DNA from: Shinella sp. XGS7
GTDB lineage: Bacteria > Pseudomonadota > Gammaproteobacteria > Burkholderiales > Burkholderiaceae_C
Reading direction: 5' to 3'
NCBI RefSeq assembly: GCF_020535565.1
Contig: NZ_CP084758.1
Span: forward strand, 3,547,001-3,611,000
Length of the DNA stretch: 64,000 nt
The position numbers were made by a program, and so were the translations under genes. The notes under the pieces were generated by a model that saw only the letters and a program-made list of their open reading frames with translations, was not told where the DNA came from and searched no databases. Shown piece by piece: positions 7,927-18,850 of this stretch (positions within the stretch are counted from its first letter, which is position 1; every line of letters begins with the position of its first letter).

Positions 7927-9861
7927 ATGATCGATGTGCCTGCCTCGCCAGCGCCGGCCCCGCGCCGGCCCATCCGCGAACTTCCCGATGAACTGATCAG
8001 CCAGATCGCCGCCGGCGAGGTGGTGGAGCGCCCGGCCTCCGTGGTGCGCGAGCTGGTGGACAACGCCCTGGACTCCGGCGCCCGCCAGATCAATATCAAG
8101 CTGATGGGCGGTGGCGTGCGCGCCATCGTGGTGGAGGACGACGGCTGCGGCATCCCGGCCGAGGAACTGCCCCTGGCGCTCAAGCGTCATGCCACCAGCA
8201 AGATCCGCGATCTGGACGAGCTGGAGGCCGTGGCCACCATGGGCTTTCGCGGCGAGGCCCTGGCCGCTATCAGCTCGGTGGCCGAGATGGCCCTGTCCAG
8301 CCGCTGCGAAGGCGCCCAGCACGCCTTCCGCCTGGACGCCCGCAGTGGCGAGCTGGTGCCGGCCGCCCGCTCGCAAGGCACCAGCGTGGAGGTGCGCGAG
8401 CTCTTCTTCAACACCCCGGCGCGGCGCAAATTCCTCAAGAGCGAAGGCACCGAGCTGGCCCACTGCCTGGAGGCCGTGCGCCGCCACGCCCTGGCCCGGC
8501 CCGATGTGGGCTTCACCATCTGGCACGAGGGCAAGCTGGTGGAACAGCTGCGCCCCACCCAGGTGGAGTCGCGCCTGGCCGATGTGCTGGGCACCGAGTT
8601 CCTGCGTGACAGCCGCCCCGTCTATGCCGAGGCCGGCCCGCTGCGCGTCTACGGCCGTGCCGGCCTGCCCGAGGCGGCGCGCGGCCGCGCCGACATGCAG
8701 TACGTCTATGTGAACGGCCGCTATGTGCGCGACAAGCTGATCGCCCACGGCGTGCGCTCGGCCTATGAGGATGTGCTGCACGGTCATCGCCAGCCCAGCT
8801 ATGTGCTCTTCATCGACATCGCGCCGGACCGGGTCGATGTGAATGTGCACCCGACCAAGATCGAGGTGCGCTTTCGCGACGGCCGCGAGCTGCACCAGCA
8901 GGCCCGCTATGCGGTGCAGGATGCGCTGGCCGTCTCGCGCAGTGCCGAGGCGGCGGCCTCCGCCGAGCCGGTCGCGGCCCCAGCGCCGGCCCCCTACCCC
9001 GCCAGCTACCCTGGCGTGCGCGAGTCCAGCAGCCCACCGCTGTACGCCGGCACGCCCAGCTGGCACAGCAATACCCAGACCTCCCTGGGTCTGGCCGAGG
9101 TGGCCACGCTCTACGGCAGCCCCGCGGCGCCCGGGCTATCGGGTGCCTCCGCCTTCGCGGCTCCAGCGCCCGCACGCCCGGCCTCGGGGGGCTTCGCCGC
9201 GGCCCAGCCGGCCGCCAATGCGCCGCGCCTGGATGTGGGCCTGAGCGCCACGGCGGCAGCGCCCCTGCCCGAGGGTGACTGGCCCCTGGGCCGTGCCGTG
9301 GCCCAGATCCAGGGTGTCTATATCCTGGCCGAGAACGCCCAGGGCCTGGTGGTGGTGGACATGCACGCCGCCCATGAGCGCGTGGTCTATGAGCGGCTCA
9401 AGGCCAGCCTCGGCGCGGCCGCCATCGAGTCCCAGCCCCTCCTGATCCCGGTCACCTTCGCGGCCACGCCCCAGGAGATCGCCACCGCCGAGGCCCAGGC
9501 CGAGACCCTGGGCCGCCTGGGGCTGGACATCGCGCCGCTCTCGGCCAAGGTGCTGGCCGTGCGCGCCCGCCCCGCGGCCCTGGCCGGCGGCGATGTGGTG
9601 GAGCTGGCGCGCAGCGTGCTGGCCGAGCTGGCCCAGTACGACGCCAGCCACGCCATCGAGCGCGCCCAGCACGAGATCCTGGCCACCATGGCCTGCCACG
9701 GCGCCGTGCGGGCCAACCGCCAGCTCACCCTGGACGAGATGAACGCCCTGCTGCGCGATATGGAGCGCACCGAGCGCGCAGACCAGTGCAACCACGGCCG
9801 CCCCACCTGGCGCCAGCTCAGCATGCGCGAGCTGGATGCGCTCTTTCTGCGCGGCCGCTGA
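7927..9861 (+). CDS. mutL: DNA mismatch repair protein MutL
   Basis: Links MutS mismatch recognition to strand incision. Residues 1-330 form the GHKL ATPase and transducer part (ELVDNALDSGA, EDDGCGIP, GFRGEALAAISS), followed by an Ala/Pro/Ser-rich linker of about 120 residues and the C-terminal dimerisation domain. The C-terminal domain carries DMHAAHERVVYE, a form of the DQHA(x)2E(x)4E nicking-endonuclease motif, plus ACHGAVRA and CNHGRPTW. It is therefore predicted to be an endonuclease-type MutL, unlike the MutH-dependent E. coli protein. ATG 7927 precedes the conserved IRELPDELISQIAAGEVVERPASV. Confidence 0.96.
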   Translation: MIDVPASPAPAPRRPIRELPDELISQIAAGEVVERPASVVRELVDNALDSGARQINIKLMGGGVRAIVVEDDGCGIPAEELPLALKRHATSKIRDLDELEAVATMGFRGEALAAISSVAEMALSSRCEGAQHAFRLDARSGELVPAARSQGTSVEVRELFFNTPARRKFLKSEGTELAHCLEAVRRHALARPDVGFTIWHEGKLVEQLRPTQVESRLADVLGTEFLRDSRPVYAEAGPLRVYGRAGLPEAARGRADMQYVYVNGRYVRDKLIAHGVRSAYEDVLHGHRQPSYVLFIDIAPDRVDVNVHPTKIEVRFRDGRELHQQARYAVQDALAVSRSAEAAASAEPVAAPAPAPYPASYPGVRESSSPPLYAGTPSWHSNTQTSLGLAEVATLYGSPAAPGLSGASAFAAPAPARPASGGFAAAQPAANAPRLDVGLSATAAAPLPEGDWPLGRAVAQIQGVYILAENAQGLVVVDMHAAHERVVYERLKASLGAAAIESQPLLIPVTFAATPQEIATAEAQAETLGRLGLDIAPLSAKVLAVRARPAALAGGDVVELARSVLAELAQYDASHAIERAQHEILATMACHGAVRANRQLTLDEMNALLRDMERTERADQCNHGRPTWRQLSMRELDALFLRGR

Positions 9862-9916
9862 GGCGGGCTGCACCACGTGGGGGCGCGGCCCCGGCCGTCT
9901 GGTTCAGAATGGCCGC

Positions 9917-10855
9917 ATGAGCCCCCTGCCCGCGCCAGCGCTCACGCGCGTCAGCTCCAAGTCCGATCAGCCGCCCGATGCGCTGCGGCGCCGCTGCCTC
10001 AGCCTTTGCGCGGGCCCGCTGCTGGCGGCGGCGGCCCTGCCCCGGCTGGCTGCAGCCTCCCAGGGTGCCGCACCGCGCCGCCTGCGCGTGGTGGCCCTGG
10101 ACATGCCGCCCCTGATCATGAGCGAGGCACCAGGTCGGGCCGGCGGCGTGATCGTGGACGCCCTGCACCAGGTGCTGGAGGGCAGCGGCTTTGCGGCCCA
10201 GGTGGAGATCCTGCCCTGGGCCCGCGCGCTGCAGCGCCTGCGCCTGGGCGAGGCCGAAGGCATCATTCCCGCCTTCCGCACGCCCGAGCGCGAGCGGTGG
10301 CTGAGCTATCCGGGCGAGCCGCTCTACCGCTCGCCCATGGCCTTCTTCGGCAAGCGCGGCCGCGACTTTGGCTGGGACGGCCATCTGCAGAGCGTGCAGC
10401 GCCTGCGCTTCGTCAAGCTCAAGGACGGACTCTTTGCCGACGGCTTTGATGAAGCCGTGCGCCAGGGCCGGCTGCGCTGCGAGGAGGCGCTGAGCTTTGG
10501 TGCCGCCATGCGCATGGTCAACCAGGGCCGGGCCGACCTGGCCTGCGCCCCTTTGCTGCCGGGCCTGCGCGCCATCAGCCTGGAAGGGCTGGACGAGCGC
10601 CTGGCCGCGCTGGAACCGGCGGTGGAGCTCAAGGCCGGCTTTCTGGCCCTGCTGCGCCAGCCCGAGCTCAGCGAGCTGGCGCAGCGCATCACGCCCAGCA
10701 TTGCGCGCCTGCACCGCAGCAGTCAGGTCCAGGCCTGGGTGGACGAATACCGCCGCCGCCAGTGGGCGCCCCGCCCCGATCCCGCCGGCGCACCGCGCAG
10801 CGGCCACGAGCCCGGTCCGCAGGATCCCGTGGCGCGTGGTCCAATATGGGGTTGA
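9917..10855 (+). CDS. Periplasmic solute-binding protein, family 3-like
   Basis: About 312 residues. A Arg-rich then hydrophobic N-terminus ([26 protein letters not shown]) looks like a signal peptide, possibly Tat type. The mature part ([62 protein letters not shown]) resembles the extracellular solute-binding family 3 proteins of amino acid type and the many orphan Burkholderiales paralogues. No ABC partner is adjacent, so it could be a sensor or scavenging protein. Start chosen at ATG 9917, between mutL and the pseudouridine synthase. Confidence 0.8.
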   Translation: MSPLPAPALTRVSSKSDQPPDALRRRCLSLCAGPLLAAAALPRLAAASQGAAPRRLRVVALDMPPLIMSEAPGRAGGVIVDALHQVLEGSGFAAQVEILPWARALQRLRLGEAEGIIPAFRTPERERWLSYPGEPLYRSPMAFFGKRGRDFGWDGHLQSVQRLRFVKLKDGLFADGFDEAVRQGRLRCEEALSFGAAMRMVNQGRADLACAPLLPGLRAISLEGLDERLAALEPAVELKAGFLALLRQPELSELAQRITPSIARLHRSSQVQAWVDEYRRRQWAPRPDPAGAPRSGHEPGPQDPVARGPIWG

Positions 10856-10887
10856 CCCGGAGGGTTCGCCCTGCCGCGAAGGACACG

Positions 10888-12174
10888 ATGGCCACGCTCA
10901 AACTCAAGAAATCCCCCGCCGGCGCCGCGCCGGCCTCACCGACCGACCGTCGCGCCCCGCTGCGCGGCAAGGGCCTGTCGCGCCCGCGCCCCACGCTGGA
11001 GCAGGCCCAGGCCGAACGCGCCGAGCGCCAGGCCAGCTTCGAGCAGCGCCGCGCCGCCGACGAGCAGCGCGATCGTCGCGACGGGCCGGGCGGCAGCCGG
11101 ACGGCGCGCCCCGAGCGTGCAGGAGGCAAGAGCGGCTATGGCGCTCAGGCCGATCAGGGCGGGTACAGCGGGCGCAGTGGGCACAACGGCCCCAGTGGCC
11201 CCGCCACCAAATCCGCCCCCCGCAAGAGCACCGCGGGCGGCAGCTTCCGTCGTGAAGAGCCGGCCCAGGCACCGACCCGCCCGCGCGGCCCCGCGCCCGA
11301 GGCCGGCGCACCGCCGCGGCGCGACCAGCGCCGTGCCAGCGGCCCGCGCCCGCCCGAGAGTCAGGCCCAGCCTCGGCCGCGTCCGGCCCCTCGCCCCCGC
11401 GCCGAGGAGGGCGACAGCCCCGAGGGCGAGCGCCTGTCCAAGCGCATGACGGCCCTGGGTCTGGCCTCGCGCCGCGAGGCCGATGAATGGATCGCCGCCG
11501 GCTGGGTGCGCGTGGACGGCGAGCTGGCCGTGCTGGGTCAGCGCGTGGGCCCCGAAGCCCGCATCGAAGTGGACCCCGCCGCCCGCCAGGAGCAGGCCAA
11601 GCAGGTCACCATCTTGCTGCACAAGCCCATCGGCTATGTCTCCGGCCAGGCCGAGGACGGCTATGAGCCCGCCTCGGTGCTGATCAAGGCCGCCACGCTG
11701 TGGAAGGACGACCCGTCCGGCCTGAAGTTCCACGCCGGCCATGCGCGCGGCCTGGCGCCCGCCGGCCGTCTGGACATCGACTCCACTGGCCTTCTGGTGC
11801 TGACGCAGGACGGCCGCGTGGCCAAGCTGCTGATCGGCGAGGAGAGCAAGGTCGAGAAGGAGTACCTGGTGCGCGTGGAGTACCACGGCCAGGCCTCGCC
11901 CATGAAGGACTTCCCCGAGCAAGACCTGGCCCTGCTGAATCATGGCCTGGAACTGGACGGCGTGCAGCTCAAGCCCGCCAAGGTCAGCTGGATCAATGAG
12001 GACCAGCTGCGCTTCGTGCTGCGCGAGGGCCGCAAGCGCCAGATCCGCCGCATGTGCGAGCTGGTGGGGCTCAAGGTCGTGGGCCTGAAGCGGGTGCGCA
12101 TCGGCCGCATCAATCTGGGCCATCTGCCCGCCGGCCAATGGCGCTACCTGGCGCCCTGGGAGCGCTTCGACTGA
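10888..12174 (+). CDS. RsuA/RluB/E/F-family rRNA pseudouridine synthase with long disordered N-terminus
   Basis: Isomerises uridine in ribosomal RNA. The first about 180 residues are low-complexity, rich in Arg, Pro, Ala, Gly and Gln, and likely disordered and RNA-binding. Then come an S4 RNA-binding domain ([20 protein letters not shown]) and the synthase domain with the catalytic [17 protein letters not shown] and the C-terminal [11 protein letters not shown]. Similarity leans to RluF/RluB; the exact target base cannot be assigned. ATG 10888 has AAGGA about 7 bases upstream. Its stop overlaps the next start (TGATG). Confidence 0.92.
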   Translation: MATLKLKKSPAGAAPASPTDRRAPLRGKGLSRPRPTLEQAQAERAERQASFEQRRAADEQRDRRDGPGGSRTARPERAGGKSGYGAQADQGGYSGRSGHNGPSGPATKSAPRKSTAGGSFRREEPAQAPTRPRGPAPEAGAPPRRDQRRASGPRPPESQAQPRPRPAPRPRAEEGDSPEGERLSKRMTALGLASRREADEWIAAGWVRVDGELAVLGQRVGPEARIEVDPAARQEQAKQVTILLHKPIGYVSGQAEDGYEPASVLIKAATLWKDDPSGLKFHAGHARGLAPAGRLDIDSTGLLVLTQDGRVAKLLIGEESKVEKEYLVRVEYHGQASPMKDFPEQDLALLNHGLELDGVQLKPAKVSWINEDQLRFVLREGRKRQIRRMCELVGLKVVGLKRVRIGRINLGHLPAGQWRYLAPWERFD

Positions 12175-13424
12175 TGTCTGCTGCTTCCACGACAGGCCCC
12201 AGCGGCCTGCCCGCCCGCCCCAGCCTGGGCTGGCAGGTGCTCGCCCTGGCCCTGCTGCTGGGCCTGCAGCCGGTGGGCACCGATCTCTACCTGCCCGCCC
12301 TGCCCGCCCTGCGCGCCGATCTGGGCGCCGCCATGTCGGCCACCCAGCTCACGCTCTCGGGTCTGATGCTGGCCTTCGGCCTGGGCCAGCTGCTGCTGGG
12401 CCCGGTCTCGGACCGCCTGGGGCGCCGTCCGGTGCTGCTGGCCGGGCTGAGCCTCTATGCCCTGGGCGGCGTGGGCGGTGCGCTGGCCGCTGATATCGGC
12501 TGGCTGGTAGCCTGCCGCGCCTTGCAAGGCCTGGGCCTGGCGGCCGCGGTGGTGGGCGCGCGCGCCATGCTGCGCGACTGGTTCGAACCCCATGAGGGCG
12601 CGCGCGTGATGGCCCGCGCCCTGGGCGGCCTGGGTCTGCTGGCCATGCTCAGCCCGCCCCTGGGCGGCCTGCTGGCGGCCACCCTGGGCTGGCGCTGGGC
12701 CCTGCTGGCCATTGCGCTGGTGGGCGCGGCGGCCCTGGCCGTGGTGGCGCTGCGCATTCCCGAAAGCCTGGCCCGCCGTGAGCCCCAGGCCCTGCAGCCA
12801 CGCCGCCTGCTGGCCAACTGGACCCAGGTGGCGGCGCATCCGGGCTTTCGCGCCTACACCCTGCTCACCACCCTGGCCTACGGCACGCTCTACACCTTTC
12901 TGGCGGCCTCGGCCTTTGTCTTCATCGAGGTGCTGGGCCTGGGCCGCGGCAGCTACGGCCTGGTTGTGGGCGCGGGCGCCGGCGTCTATGTGCTGGGCAC
13001 CCTGATCTGCCGCCGCTGGCTCGCGCGCCTGAGCCTGGCCGCCACCGCGCGGCGCGGCGCCCTCTTCACCGCCACCGGCGCCCTGGGCATGGGCCTGGCG
13101 GCCTGGGTGCTGCCGCCCTCGGTGCCGGCCCTGCTGCTGCCCCATGTCTTCATCATGCTGGGCCATGGGGTGCTGCAGCCCTGCAGCCAGGCCGGCGCCG
13201 TGGGGCCCTTCCCCCAGCTGGCCGGCACGGCGGCGGCGCTCTCGGGCTTTGCCTCGGCGGTGTGCGCCTTCCTGCTGGGCGGCTGGCTCAGCCTGAGCCT
13301 GGACGGCACGGTGCGGCCCATGGCCGCCACCATGGCGGTGCTGGGCGCGGGCGCGGCCCTGTGCGCCTGGACCCTGGTGCAGTCGCAGGCCCGCCTGCCG
13401 GCCGCGGCGGGAGCCCGCCCATGA
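12174..13424 (+). CDS. Bcr/CflA-type MFS drug-resistance transporter
   Basis: 416 residues with 12 predicted membrane segments. The early [18 protein letters not shown] after helix 1, the motif-A sequence [14 protein letters not shown] between helices 2 and 3, and the motif-C-like [14 protein letters not shown] in helix 5 place it in the DHA1 Bcr/CflA group of proton-driven exporters. Substrate unknown (bicyclomycin, chloramphenicol or sulfonamide class in relatives). It sits between an rRNA modification gene and miaA with start and stop overlaps at both ends, so it is probably carried by the core operon and expressed constitutively. Confidence 0.9.
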   Translation: MSAASTTGPSGLPARPSLGWQVLALALLLGLQPVGTDLYLPALPALRADLGAAMSATQLTLSGLMLAFGLGQLLLGPVSDRLGRRPVLLAGLSLYALGGVGGALAADIGWLVACRALQGLGLAAAVVGARAMLRDWFEPHEGARVMARALGGLGLLAMLSPPLGGLLAATLGWRWALLAIALVGAAALAVVALRIPESLARREPQALQPRRLLANWTQVAAHPGFRAYTLLTTLAYGTLYTFLAASAFVFIEVLGLGRGSYGLVVGAGAGVYVLGTLICRRWLARLSLAATARRGALFTATGALGMGLAAWVLPPSVPALLLPHVFIMLGHGVLQPCSQAGAVGPFPQLAGTAAALSGFASAVCAFLLGGWLSLSLDGTVRPMAATMAVLGAGAALCAWTLVQSQARLPAAAGARP

Positions 13425-14356
13425 GTAGCGCCATGACACTGCGCCCCATCTGCCTGGCCGGCCCCACCGGCTGCGGCAAGACGGCCGCCGCCCTGGCCCT
13501 GGCCCAGTACCTGCCGCTGGAAATCATCAGCGTGGACTCGGCCCTGGTCTACCGCGGCATGGACATTGGCACGGCCAAGCCCACGCCGGCCGAGCAGGCC
13601 CTGGCCCCCCATCACCTGATCGACATCCTGGACCCGCTGGACAGCTACAGCGCCGCCGAGTTCGCGCGCGACGCCCAGCGCCTGGCCGCCGAGATCCTGG
13701 CCCGCGGCCGCCTGCCCTTGCTGGTGGGCGGCACCATGCTGTACTTCAAGGCCTTGTTCGAGGGCCTCTCGCCCCTGCCCCAGGCCGACGAGGCCCTGCG
13801 CGCCGAGCTGGATGCCGAGGCGGCCCGCATCGGCTGGCCCGCCATGCATGCGCGCCTGGCCGAGGTGGACCCCATCACCGCGGCCCGCCTGGCGCCTGGC
13901 GATTCGCAGCGCATCCAGCGCGCGCTGGAGGTCTGGCACCTGAGCGGCCGCCCGCTCTCGGCCCTGCATGCCGAACAGGCCAAGAGCCCCGGCGTGGACT
14001 GGCCCCTGCTCTCGCTGGAGCCCACGGACCGCGCCTGGCTGCACCAGCGCCTGGCCCAGCGCTTTCAGCAGATGCTGGAGCAGGGCCTGGTGGCCGAGGT
14101 GCAGGGCCTGCGCGCGCGCGGTGACCTCAGCCCCGATCTGCCGTCCATGCGCTGCGTGGGCTACCGCCAGACCTGGGAATGCCTGGACGCCGGTGATCTG
14201 GCGCCCCTGGCCGAGCGCGGCATTGCCGCCACCCGCCAGCTGGCCAAGCGCCAGATCACCTGGCTGCGCAGCATGCCCCAGCGCCAGGTGATCGACTGCC
14301 AAAACCCCGAGGCCACCCTGCATGTGCTGGCCGCGGTGCACAAGCTGCTGACATGA
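13421..14356 (+). CDS. miaA: tRNA dimethylallyltransferase MiaA
   Basis: Transfers a dimethylallyl group to N6 of A37 in tRNAs reading UNN codons, the first step of ms2i6A. The P-loop [17 protein letters not shown], the [16 protein letters not shown] block (catalytic Asp), [22 protein letters not shown] and the late [14 protein letters not shown] are all present; 311 residues is typical. ATG 13421 overlaps the MFS stop by four bases (ATGA), and the miaA stop overlaps the next ABC gene in the same way. A closer ATG at 13433 is a possible alternative. Confidence 0.97.
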   Translation: MSSAMTLRPICLAGPTGCGKTAAALALAQYLPLEIISVDSALVYRGMDIGTAKPTPAEQALAPHHLIDILDPLDSYSAAEFARDAQRLAAEILARGRLPLLVGGTMLYFKALFEGLSPLPQADEALRAELDAEAARIGWPAMHARLAEVDPITAARLAPGDSQRIQRALEVWHLSGRPLSALHAEQAKSPGVDWPLLSLEPTDRAWLHQRLAQRFQQMLEQGLVAEVQGLRARGDLSPDLPSMRCVGYRQTWECLDAGDLAPLAERGIAATRQLAKRQITWLRSMPQRQVIDCQNPEATLHVLAAVHKLLT

Positions 14357-15036
14357 ACCCGCCCCGCCATCCGGTGCTGCAGGCCCGCGGCCTGGGCAAG
14401 CGTTACGGCGAGCTGCCGGTCTTCAGCGGCATCTCGCTGGAACTGCGCGCCGGCGAGCTGGTGGCTTTGCTGGGCGAGTCGGGCTGCGGCAAGTCCACGC
14501 TGCTGAACTGCCTGGCCGGGCTGGACAGCGTAGAGGCCGGCGAGGTGCGCCTGCTGGACCAACCCCTGAGCGCCCTGCCCGAGCCGGCCCAGGCCGCGCT
14601 GCGTCGCCGCGCCCTGGGCTTTGTGTTCCAGGCTTTCCATGTGCTGCCCCAGCTCAGCGTGGCGGACAACGTGGCCCTGCCCCTGCTGCTGCTGGGCCGG
14701 CCCGACGCGGCGCGGGTGCAGCAGCTGCTGGAGGCCGTGGGCCTGGCCGGACTGGGCGAGCGCGCGCCGCGCCAGCTCTCTGGCGGGCAGCTGCAGCGCG
14801 TGGCCATTGCCCGCGCCCTGGTGCACCGGCCGGCCCTGGTGCTGGCCGATGAACCCACCGGCAATCTGGACCCGCGCCACGCGGCCCAAGTGCTGGAGCT
14901 GCTGCGCGCCCAGTGCCGGCAGGAGGGCGCCGCCTGCCTGCTGGTGACCCATTCCGAACGCGCCGCCGCCAGCGCCGACCGCTGCCTGCGCATGGATGCC
15001 GAAGGTCTGCAGCCATGGTCGCCCTCGCCTCACTGA
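14353..15036 (+). CDS. ABC transporter ATP-binding protein, LolD/MacB-like
   Basis: 227-residue nucleotide-binding subunit: Walker [14 protein letters not shown]-loop VFQAFHVLP, signature [15 protein letters not shown], Walker [12 protein letters not shown] and the H-loop VTHSE. The EPTGNLD form is the LolD/MacB/FtsE type that pairs with FtsX-like permeases, and such a permease follows with a 22-base overlap. Together with the third gene (CrtC/AttH-like) it forms the recurring ABC ATPase-permease-lipocalin triad found in many proteobacteria. Probable role: mechanotransmission or export at the cell envelope; substrate unknown. Confidence 0.93.
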   Translation: MNPPRHPVLQARGLGKRYGELPVFSGISLELRAGELVALLGESGCGKSTLLNCLAGLDSVEAGEVRLLDQPLSALPEPAQAALRRRALGFVFQAFHVLPQLSVADNVALPLLLLGRPDAARVQQLLEAVGLAGLGERAPRQLSGGQLQRVAIARALVHRPALVLADEPTGNLDPRHAAQVLELLRAQCRQEGAACLLVTHSERAAASADRCLRMDAEGLQPWSPSPH

Positions 15037-17567
15037 CGCGCTGGCTGCGCGCCCTCTCCTGGCCCATGGCGCGGGCCCAGGCCGGGCGCCAGCTGCTGGC
15101 CCTGCTGGCCATCGCCCTGGGCGTGGCCCTGGCCTACGGCGTGCAGCTGCTCAATGACTCGGCCCTGGGCGAGTTCGAGGCCGCCCAGCGCCAGCTCACC
15201 GGCACGCCCGATCTGGTGCTGGCGGCCGAGGGCGGCGGCGCGCTCTCCGACGAATGGCCCGCCCGCCTGGCCGCCCTGCCCGGCGTGCAGCAGAGCGCGC
15301 CGGTGCTGGAGGCCACGCTCAATCTGCTGCCCAGCCGCCAGGGCCTGCGCCTGCTGGGGCTGGACGCACTGCAGAGCGCGCAGTTCCGCCCCGCCCTGCT
15401 GCCCCAGCCCTTTGTGGACCAGGCCGCCGACGCCGGCCCGCTGGCCCTGCTGGCGCCCGATGCCGTCTATCTGAACGAGGCCGCGCTGCGCCTGCTGCCC
15501 ACGCCGCGGCCCAGCCACATCAGCCTGCGCTGGAGCGCCCAGGGCCAGACCCGCAGCGCCAGCCTGCGCCTGGCCGGGCGGGTGGAGGCGGCGGGCGCGC
15601 CCTTGGCCGTGATGGACATTGCCGGCGCCCAGGCCCTGCTGGGCCGTCTGGGCGAGCTGGACCGGGTGGAGCTGCGCCTGGCCGAGGGCGCCACGGCCCC
15701 GCCCCTGCCCGCCGGCCTCAAGGCCGTGCCGCCCGAGGCCGGACGGGGCGAAGACCTGGCAGCACTCAGCCGAGCCTACCGCGTGAACCTCAGCGTGCTG
15801 GCCCTGATGGCGCTGTTCACCGGCGCCTTTCTGGTGTTTGCCGTGCAGTCCCTGGCGGCCGCCCAGCGCCAGCCGCAACTGGCCCTGCTGGGCGTGCTGG
15901 GGCTTTCGGCGCGCGAGCGCTTTGCCCTGGTGCTGGCCGAGGCCGCCCTGCTGGGCCTGCTGGGCAGCGCCCTGGGCCTGCTGGGCGGTGCCGGCCTGGC
16001 GGCCCTGGGCCTGCAGCTGCTGGACGGCGATCTGGGCAGCGGCCTGCTGGGCGGCGGCGGGCAGAGTCGTTTGCACATCGAGCTGCTGCCCCTGCTGATC
16101 TACGGCGGCCTGGGCCTGGCCGTGGCCATGCTGGGCGCCATCGGGCCGGCCTGGCAGGCCCGGCATATGGCGCCAGCCCAGGTGCTCAAGGGCCTGGGCG
16201 CCGAGCTGCTGCCCGCACCGCCCGTCTGGCTGGGGCCGCTCCTGCTGCTGGCCGGCGCCGGCCTGGCCTGGCTGCCGGCCTGGGGCGGCCTGCCCCTGGC
16301 GGCCTATCTGGGCATGCTGTGCATGCTGCTGGGCGGCCTGCTCTGCGTGCCGCCCCTGGTGCGCGCCCTGGGCGCCCTGCTGCCGGGCCAGCGCCACGCC
16401 GGCCTGCTGCTGCTGCGCCAGCGTGCGCGCGAAGGCGCGGGCGAGGCTGCCCAGCTGCTGGCCGGGGTGCTGGTGGCTCTGGCGCTCTCGGTGGCCATGC
16501 TGGTGATGATCTACAGCTTCCGCGCCTCGCTGAGTCAGTGGCTGCAGCAGATGCTGCCGGCCGATCTGTACGTGCGCTCGGCCCTGCGCGGCGAGGCGGG
16601 CTTGCGCGCGCCACTGCCCGCCGAGTTCGTAGCTGCCGTGCAGCGCAGCGGCCTGGTGCGCGAGCTCCAGCCCCAGCGCAGCCGCCGCATCGCCCTGCCG
16701 CCCGCTGCCGGCGAGGCCCAGCCGCGCTGGATCACCCTGCTGGCCCGCCCCGTGCCGGACGAAAGCCGCCTGCCCCTGGTGGGCGAGCGCGCCAGCGCCC
16801 CCGCACCAGGCCTGCAGCCGCTCTATCCCAACGAGGCCTTGCGTGACCAGCTGGGCCTGCAGCCCGGCGCCCGCCTCAGCCTGCCCGGCCTGGGGCCGCA
16901 AGGCCAGGCGCTGGAGGGCTATGTGCGCGCCGTCTGGCGCGACTACAGCCGCCAGAGCGGCGCCCTGCTGGTGCCGCATGCCGACTACCTGCGCGCCAGC
17001 GGCGACGCCGAGGTGAACGAGCTCTACATCTGGCTGGCGCCGGGCGCCGAGCCGGGTGCGGTGCAGGCCGGCCTGCGCACCCTGGCCGGCGAGGCGCAGG
17101 ACATCGAACAGGTCTCCAGCGGCGAGCTGCTGGCCATCTCCCTGCACATCTTCGACCGCAGCTTCGCGGTGAGCTACTGGCTGCAGGCCATTGCGCTGGG
17201 CCTGGGCCTGGTGGGCGTGGCGGCCACGCTCTCGGCCCAGGTGCTGTCGCGGCGGCGCGAGTTCGGCCTGCTGCGCCATCTGGGCTTCAGCCGGGCCCAG
17301 CTGCGCATCCTGCTGCTGGCCGAAACCGCGGTGCAGACCACGGCCGGTGCCCTGCTGGGCCTGGGCCTGGGTCTGGCCATCAGCGCGGTGCTGGTCTTTG
17401 TGGTGAACCCGCAGAGCTTCCACTGGAGCATGGATCTGGCCCTGCCCACGGCCCGCCTGGCCGCCCTGCTGGCCGCCACCCTGGCCGCGGCCCTGCTCAC
17501 CGCCTGGCTGGCGGGCCGGCGCAGCCTGGGTCAGGATCTGCTGCGCGCGGTGCGGGAGGACTGGTGA
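15015..17567 (+). CDS. FtsX-like ABC permease (MacB/LolE superfamily)
   Basis: 850 residues. An N-terminal membrane segment ([21 protein letters not shown]) is followed by a periplasmic domain of about 210 residues, two FtsX cores (near 260-410 and 730-845) and a second periplasmic segment between them. This duplicated, roughly 10-helix architecture is that of the long FtsX-like permeases, not of the four-helix MacB/LolCE subunits. ATG 15015 lies inside the end of the ATPase gene. The stop overlaps the start of the AttH-like gene, so the three proteins should be made together. Confidence 0.9.
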   Translation: MVALASLTRWLRALSWPMARAQAGRQLLALLAIALGVALAYGVQLLNDSALGEFEAAQRQLTGTPDLVLAAEGGGALSDEWPARLAALPGVQQSAPVLEATLNLLPSRQGLRLLGLDALQSAQFRPALLPQPFVDQAADAGPLALLAPDAVYLNEAALRLLPTPRPSHISLRWSAQGQTRSASLRLAGRVEAAGAPLAVMDIAGAQALLGRLGELDRVELRLAEGATAPPLPAGLKAVPPEAGRGEDLAALSRAYRVNLSVLALMALFTGAFLVFAVQSLAAAQRQPQLALLGVLGLSARERFALVLAEAALLGLLGSALGLLGGAGLAALGLQLLDGDLGSGLLGGGGQSRLHIELLPLLIYGGLGLAVAMLGAIGPAWQARHMAPAQVLKGLGAELLPAPPVWLGPLLLLAGAGLAWLPAWGGLPLAAYLGMLCMLLGGLLCVPPLVRALGALLPGQRHAGLLLLRQRAREGAGEAAQLLAGVLVALALSVAMLVMIYSFRASLSQWLQQMLPADLYVRSALRGEAGLRAPLPAEFVAAVQRSGLVRELQPQRSRRIALPPAAGEAQPRWITLLARPVPDESRLPLVGERASAPAPGLQPLYPNEALRDQLGLQPGARLSLPGLGPQGQALEGYVRAVWRDYSRQSGALLVPHADYLRASGDAEVNELYIWLAPGAEPGAVQAGLRTLAGEAQDIEQVSSGELLAISLHIFDRSFAVSYWLQAIALGLGLVGVAATLSAQVLSRRREFGLLRHLGFSRAQLRILLLAETAVQTTAGALLGLGLGLAISAVLVFVVNPQSFHWSMDLALPTARLAALLAATLAAALLTAWLAGRRSLGQDLLRAVREDW

Positions 17568-18736
17568 TGCGGGGCTTCATCATCAAGGGCATGAACCCAC
17601 GCCGTGCGCTGCTGCAGCAGCTGGCCGCCCTGGGCCTGAGCACAGGCCTGGCGGGCACGGGCGCCTTGCTGCTGCCCCGGCCGGCCTTCGCGCTGGAGCG
17701 CCGGCCCTTGAGCTTTCCGCGCGACCATGGGGCGCATCCCGAGTCCGGCCTGGAGTGGTGGTACCTGACGGGCCTGCTGGCCGAGCAGGACTGGGGCGCG
17801 CCGCGCTGGGGCTTCCAGCTCACCTTTTTCCGCGTGCGGCATGGGGATGCCGCCGTGCAGCAGCACCCGAGCCGCCTCGCCCCGCGCCAGCTGCTGCTGG
17901 CCCATGTGGCGCTCACCGACCTGACGCGCGGCCAGCTGCAGCATGATCAGCGCGTAGCCCGCCTGGGCCTGGGCCATGCCCGCTACGCCGAGGCCGATAC
18001 CGATTTGCGCCTGCAGGACTGGTGGCTGCGTCGTGAGCCGGCCGCAAGCGCGGAGGCCGGCGGCTCGCGCTACCGCGCGGCCTTTGGTGGCCAGCGCTTT
18101 GCCCTGCAGCTGGACCTGAGCACCGCCCTGCCGCCCCTGCTGCAGGGCGAGGCCGGCTGGTCCCGCAAGGGCCCCGAGCCCCAGCATGCCAGCCAGTACT
18201 ACAGCCAGACCCAGCTCCAGGGCCAGGTCTTGCTGCGCGATCAGGAAGGCAAGACCCGGCCCTACCTCGCCCGCGCCTGGCTGGACCACGAGTGGAGCGA
18301 CGCCCTGCTCGCCCCCGAGGCCCAGGGCTGGGACTGGATGGGCCTCAATCTGCAGGACGGCCGCGCGCTCACCGCCTTTCGCCTGCGCCGAGCCGACGGC
18401 AGCGAGCTCTGGAGCGGCGGCAGCCTGCGGGAGGCCGGGGGCGCCAGCCGCAGCTTTGCCCCGGGCGAGCTGCGCCTCAAGCCCCTGCGCGAATGGCGCA
18501 GCCCCGCCAGCGGCGCCCGCTACCCCTTGGCCTGGGCCCTGGACGGCCCAGGTTTGGGATCAGGCGGAGGCTGGCGCCTGGAAGCCCTGGCCGACGCCCA
18601 GGAAGTGGACGCCCGCGCCAGCAGCGGCGTGCTGTACTGGGAAGGCGCCGCCCTGCTGCGCAACGCCCAGGGCCAGGCCATCGGCCGCGGCTATCTGGAG
18701 CTGACGGGGTATGCGCAGAGGATGAGGGTGGGCTGA
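17567..18736 (+). CDS. AttH/CrtC-like lipocalin-fold secreted protein
   Basis: Matches the hydroxyneurosporene synthase (CrtC)/AttH family: FPRDHGAHPESGLEWWYLTGLL near residue 45, GFQLTFFRVR, HVALTDL, ARAWLDHEWSD near 235 and the terminal GYLELTGYAQRM. The conserved two-lipocalin fold binds hydrophobic ligands. With an ABC/FtsX partner and no carotenoid genes nearby, an AttH-like envelope role is likelier than carotenoid hydration. NPRRALLQQLAALGLS followed by a hydrophobic run and AFA-LE looks like a Tat signal peptide. Starts possible at GTG 17564, ATG 17567 or ATG 17591; the last places the RR motif closest to the N-terminus. Confidence 0.85.
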   Translation: MRGFIIKGMNPRRALLQQLAALGLSTGLAGTGALLLPRPAFALERRPLSFPRDHGAHPESGLEWWYLTGLLAEQDWGAPRWGFQLTFFRVRHGDAAVQQHPSRLAPRQLLLAHVALTDLTRGQLQHDQRVARLGLGHARYAEADTDLRLQDWWLRREPAASAEAGGSRYRAAFGGQRFALQLDLSTALPPLLQGEAGWSRKGPEPQHASQYYSQTQLQGQVLLRDQEGKTRPYLARAWLDHEWSDALLAPEAQGWDWMGLNLQDGRALTAFRLRRADGSELWSGGSLREAGGASRSFAPGELRLKPLREWRSPASGARYPLAWALDGPGLGSGGGWRLEALADAQEVDARASSGVLYWEGAALLRNAQGQAIGRGYLELTGYAQRMRVG

Positions 18737-18850
18737 AAGTCGGCCGGCCTGTTCGGGCCTGACTGTCGGTGCCGGCGCCCATCCTTGCCACGGTCTTCGA
18801 CTTCCAAGGTCGTGCTGCTGAATACTGCGCCAACAGCGATCCGCCGGGTG

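Noticed and set aside
15030-17423. 797-codon open frame antisense to the FtsX-like permease
   Set aside because: Gln/Ala/Gly-rich shadow of a genuine permease gene with conserved start and overlaps.
17567-18736. Carotenoid 1,2-hydratase in a pigment pathway
   Set aside because: No other carotenoid genes nearby and the partner genes are ABC/FtsX, pointing to the AttH-like branch.
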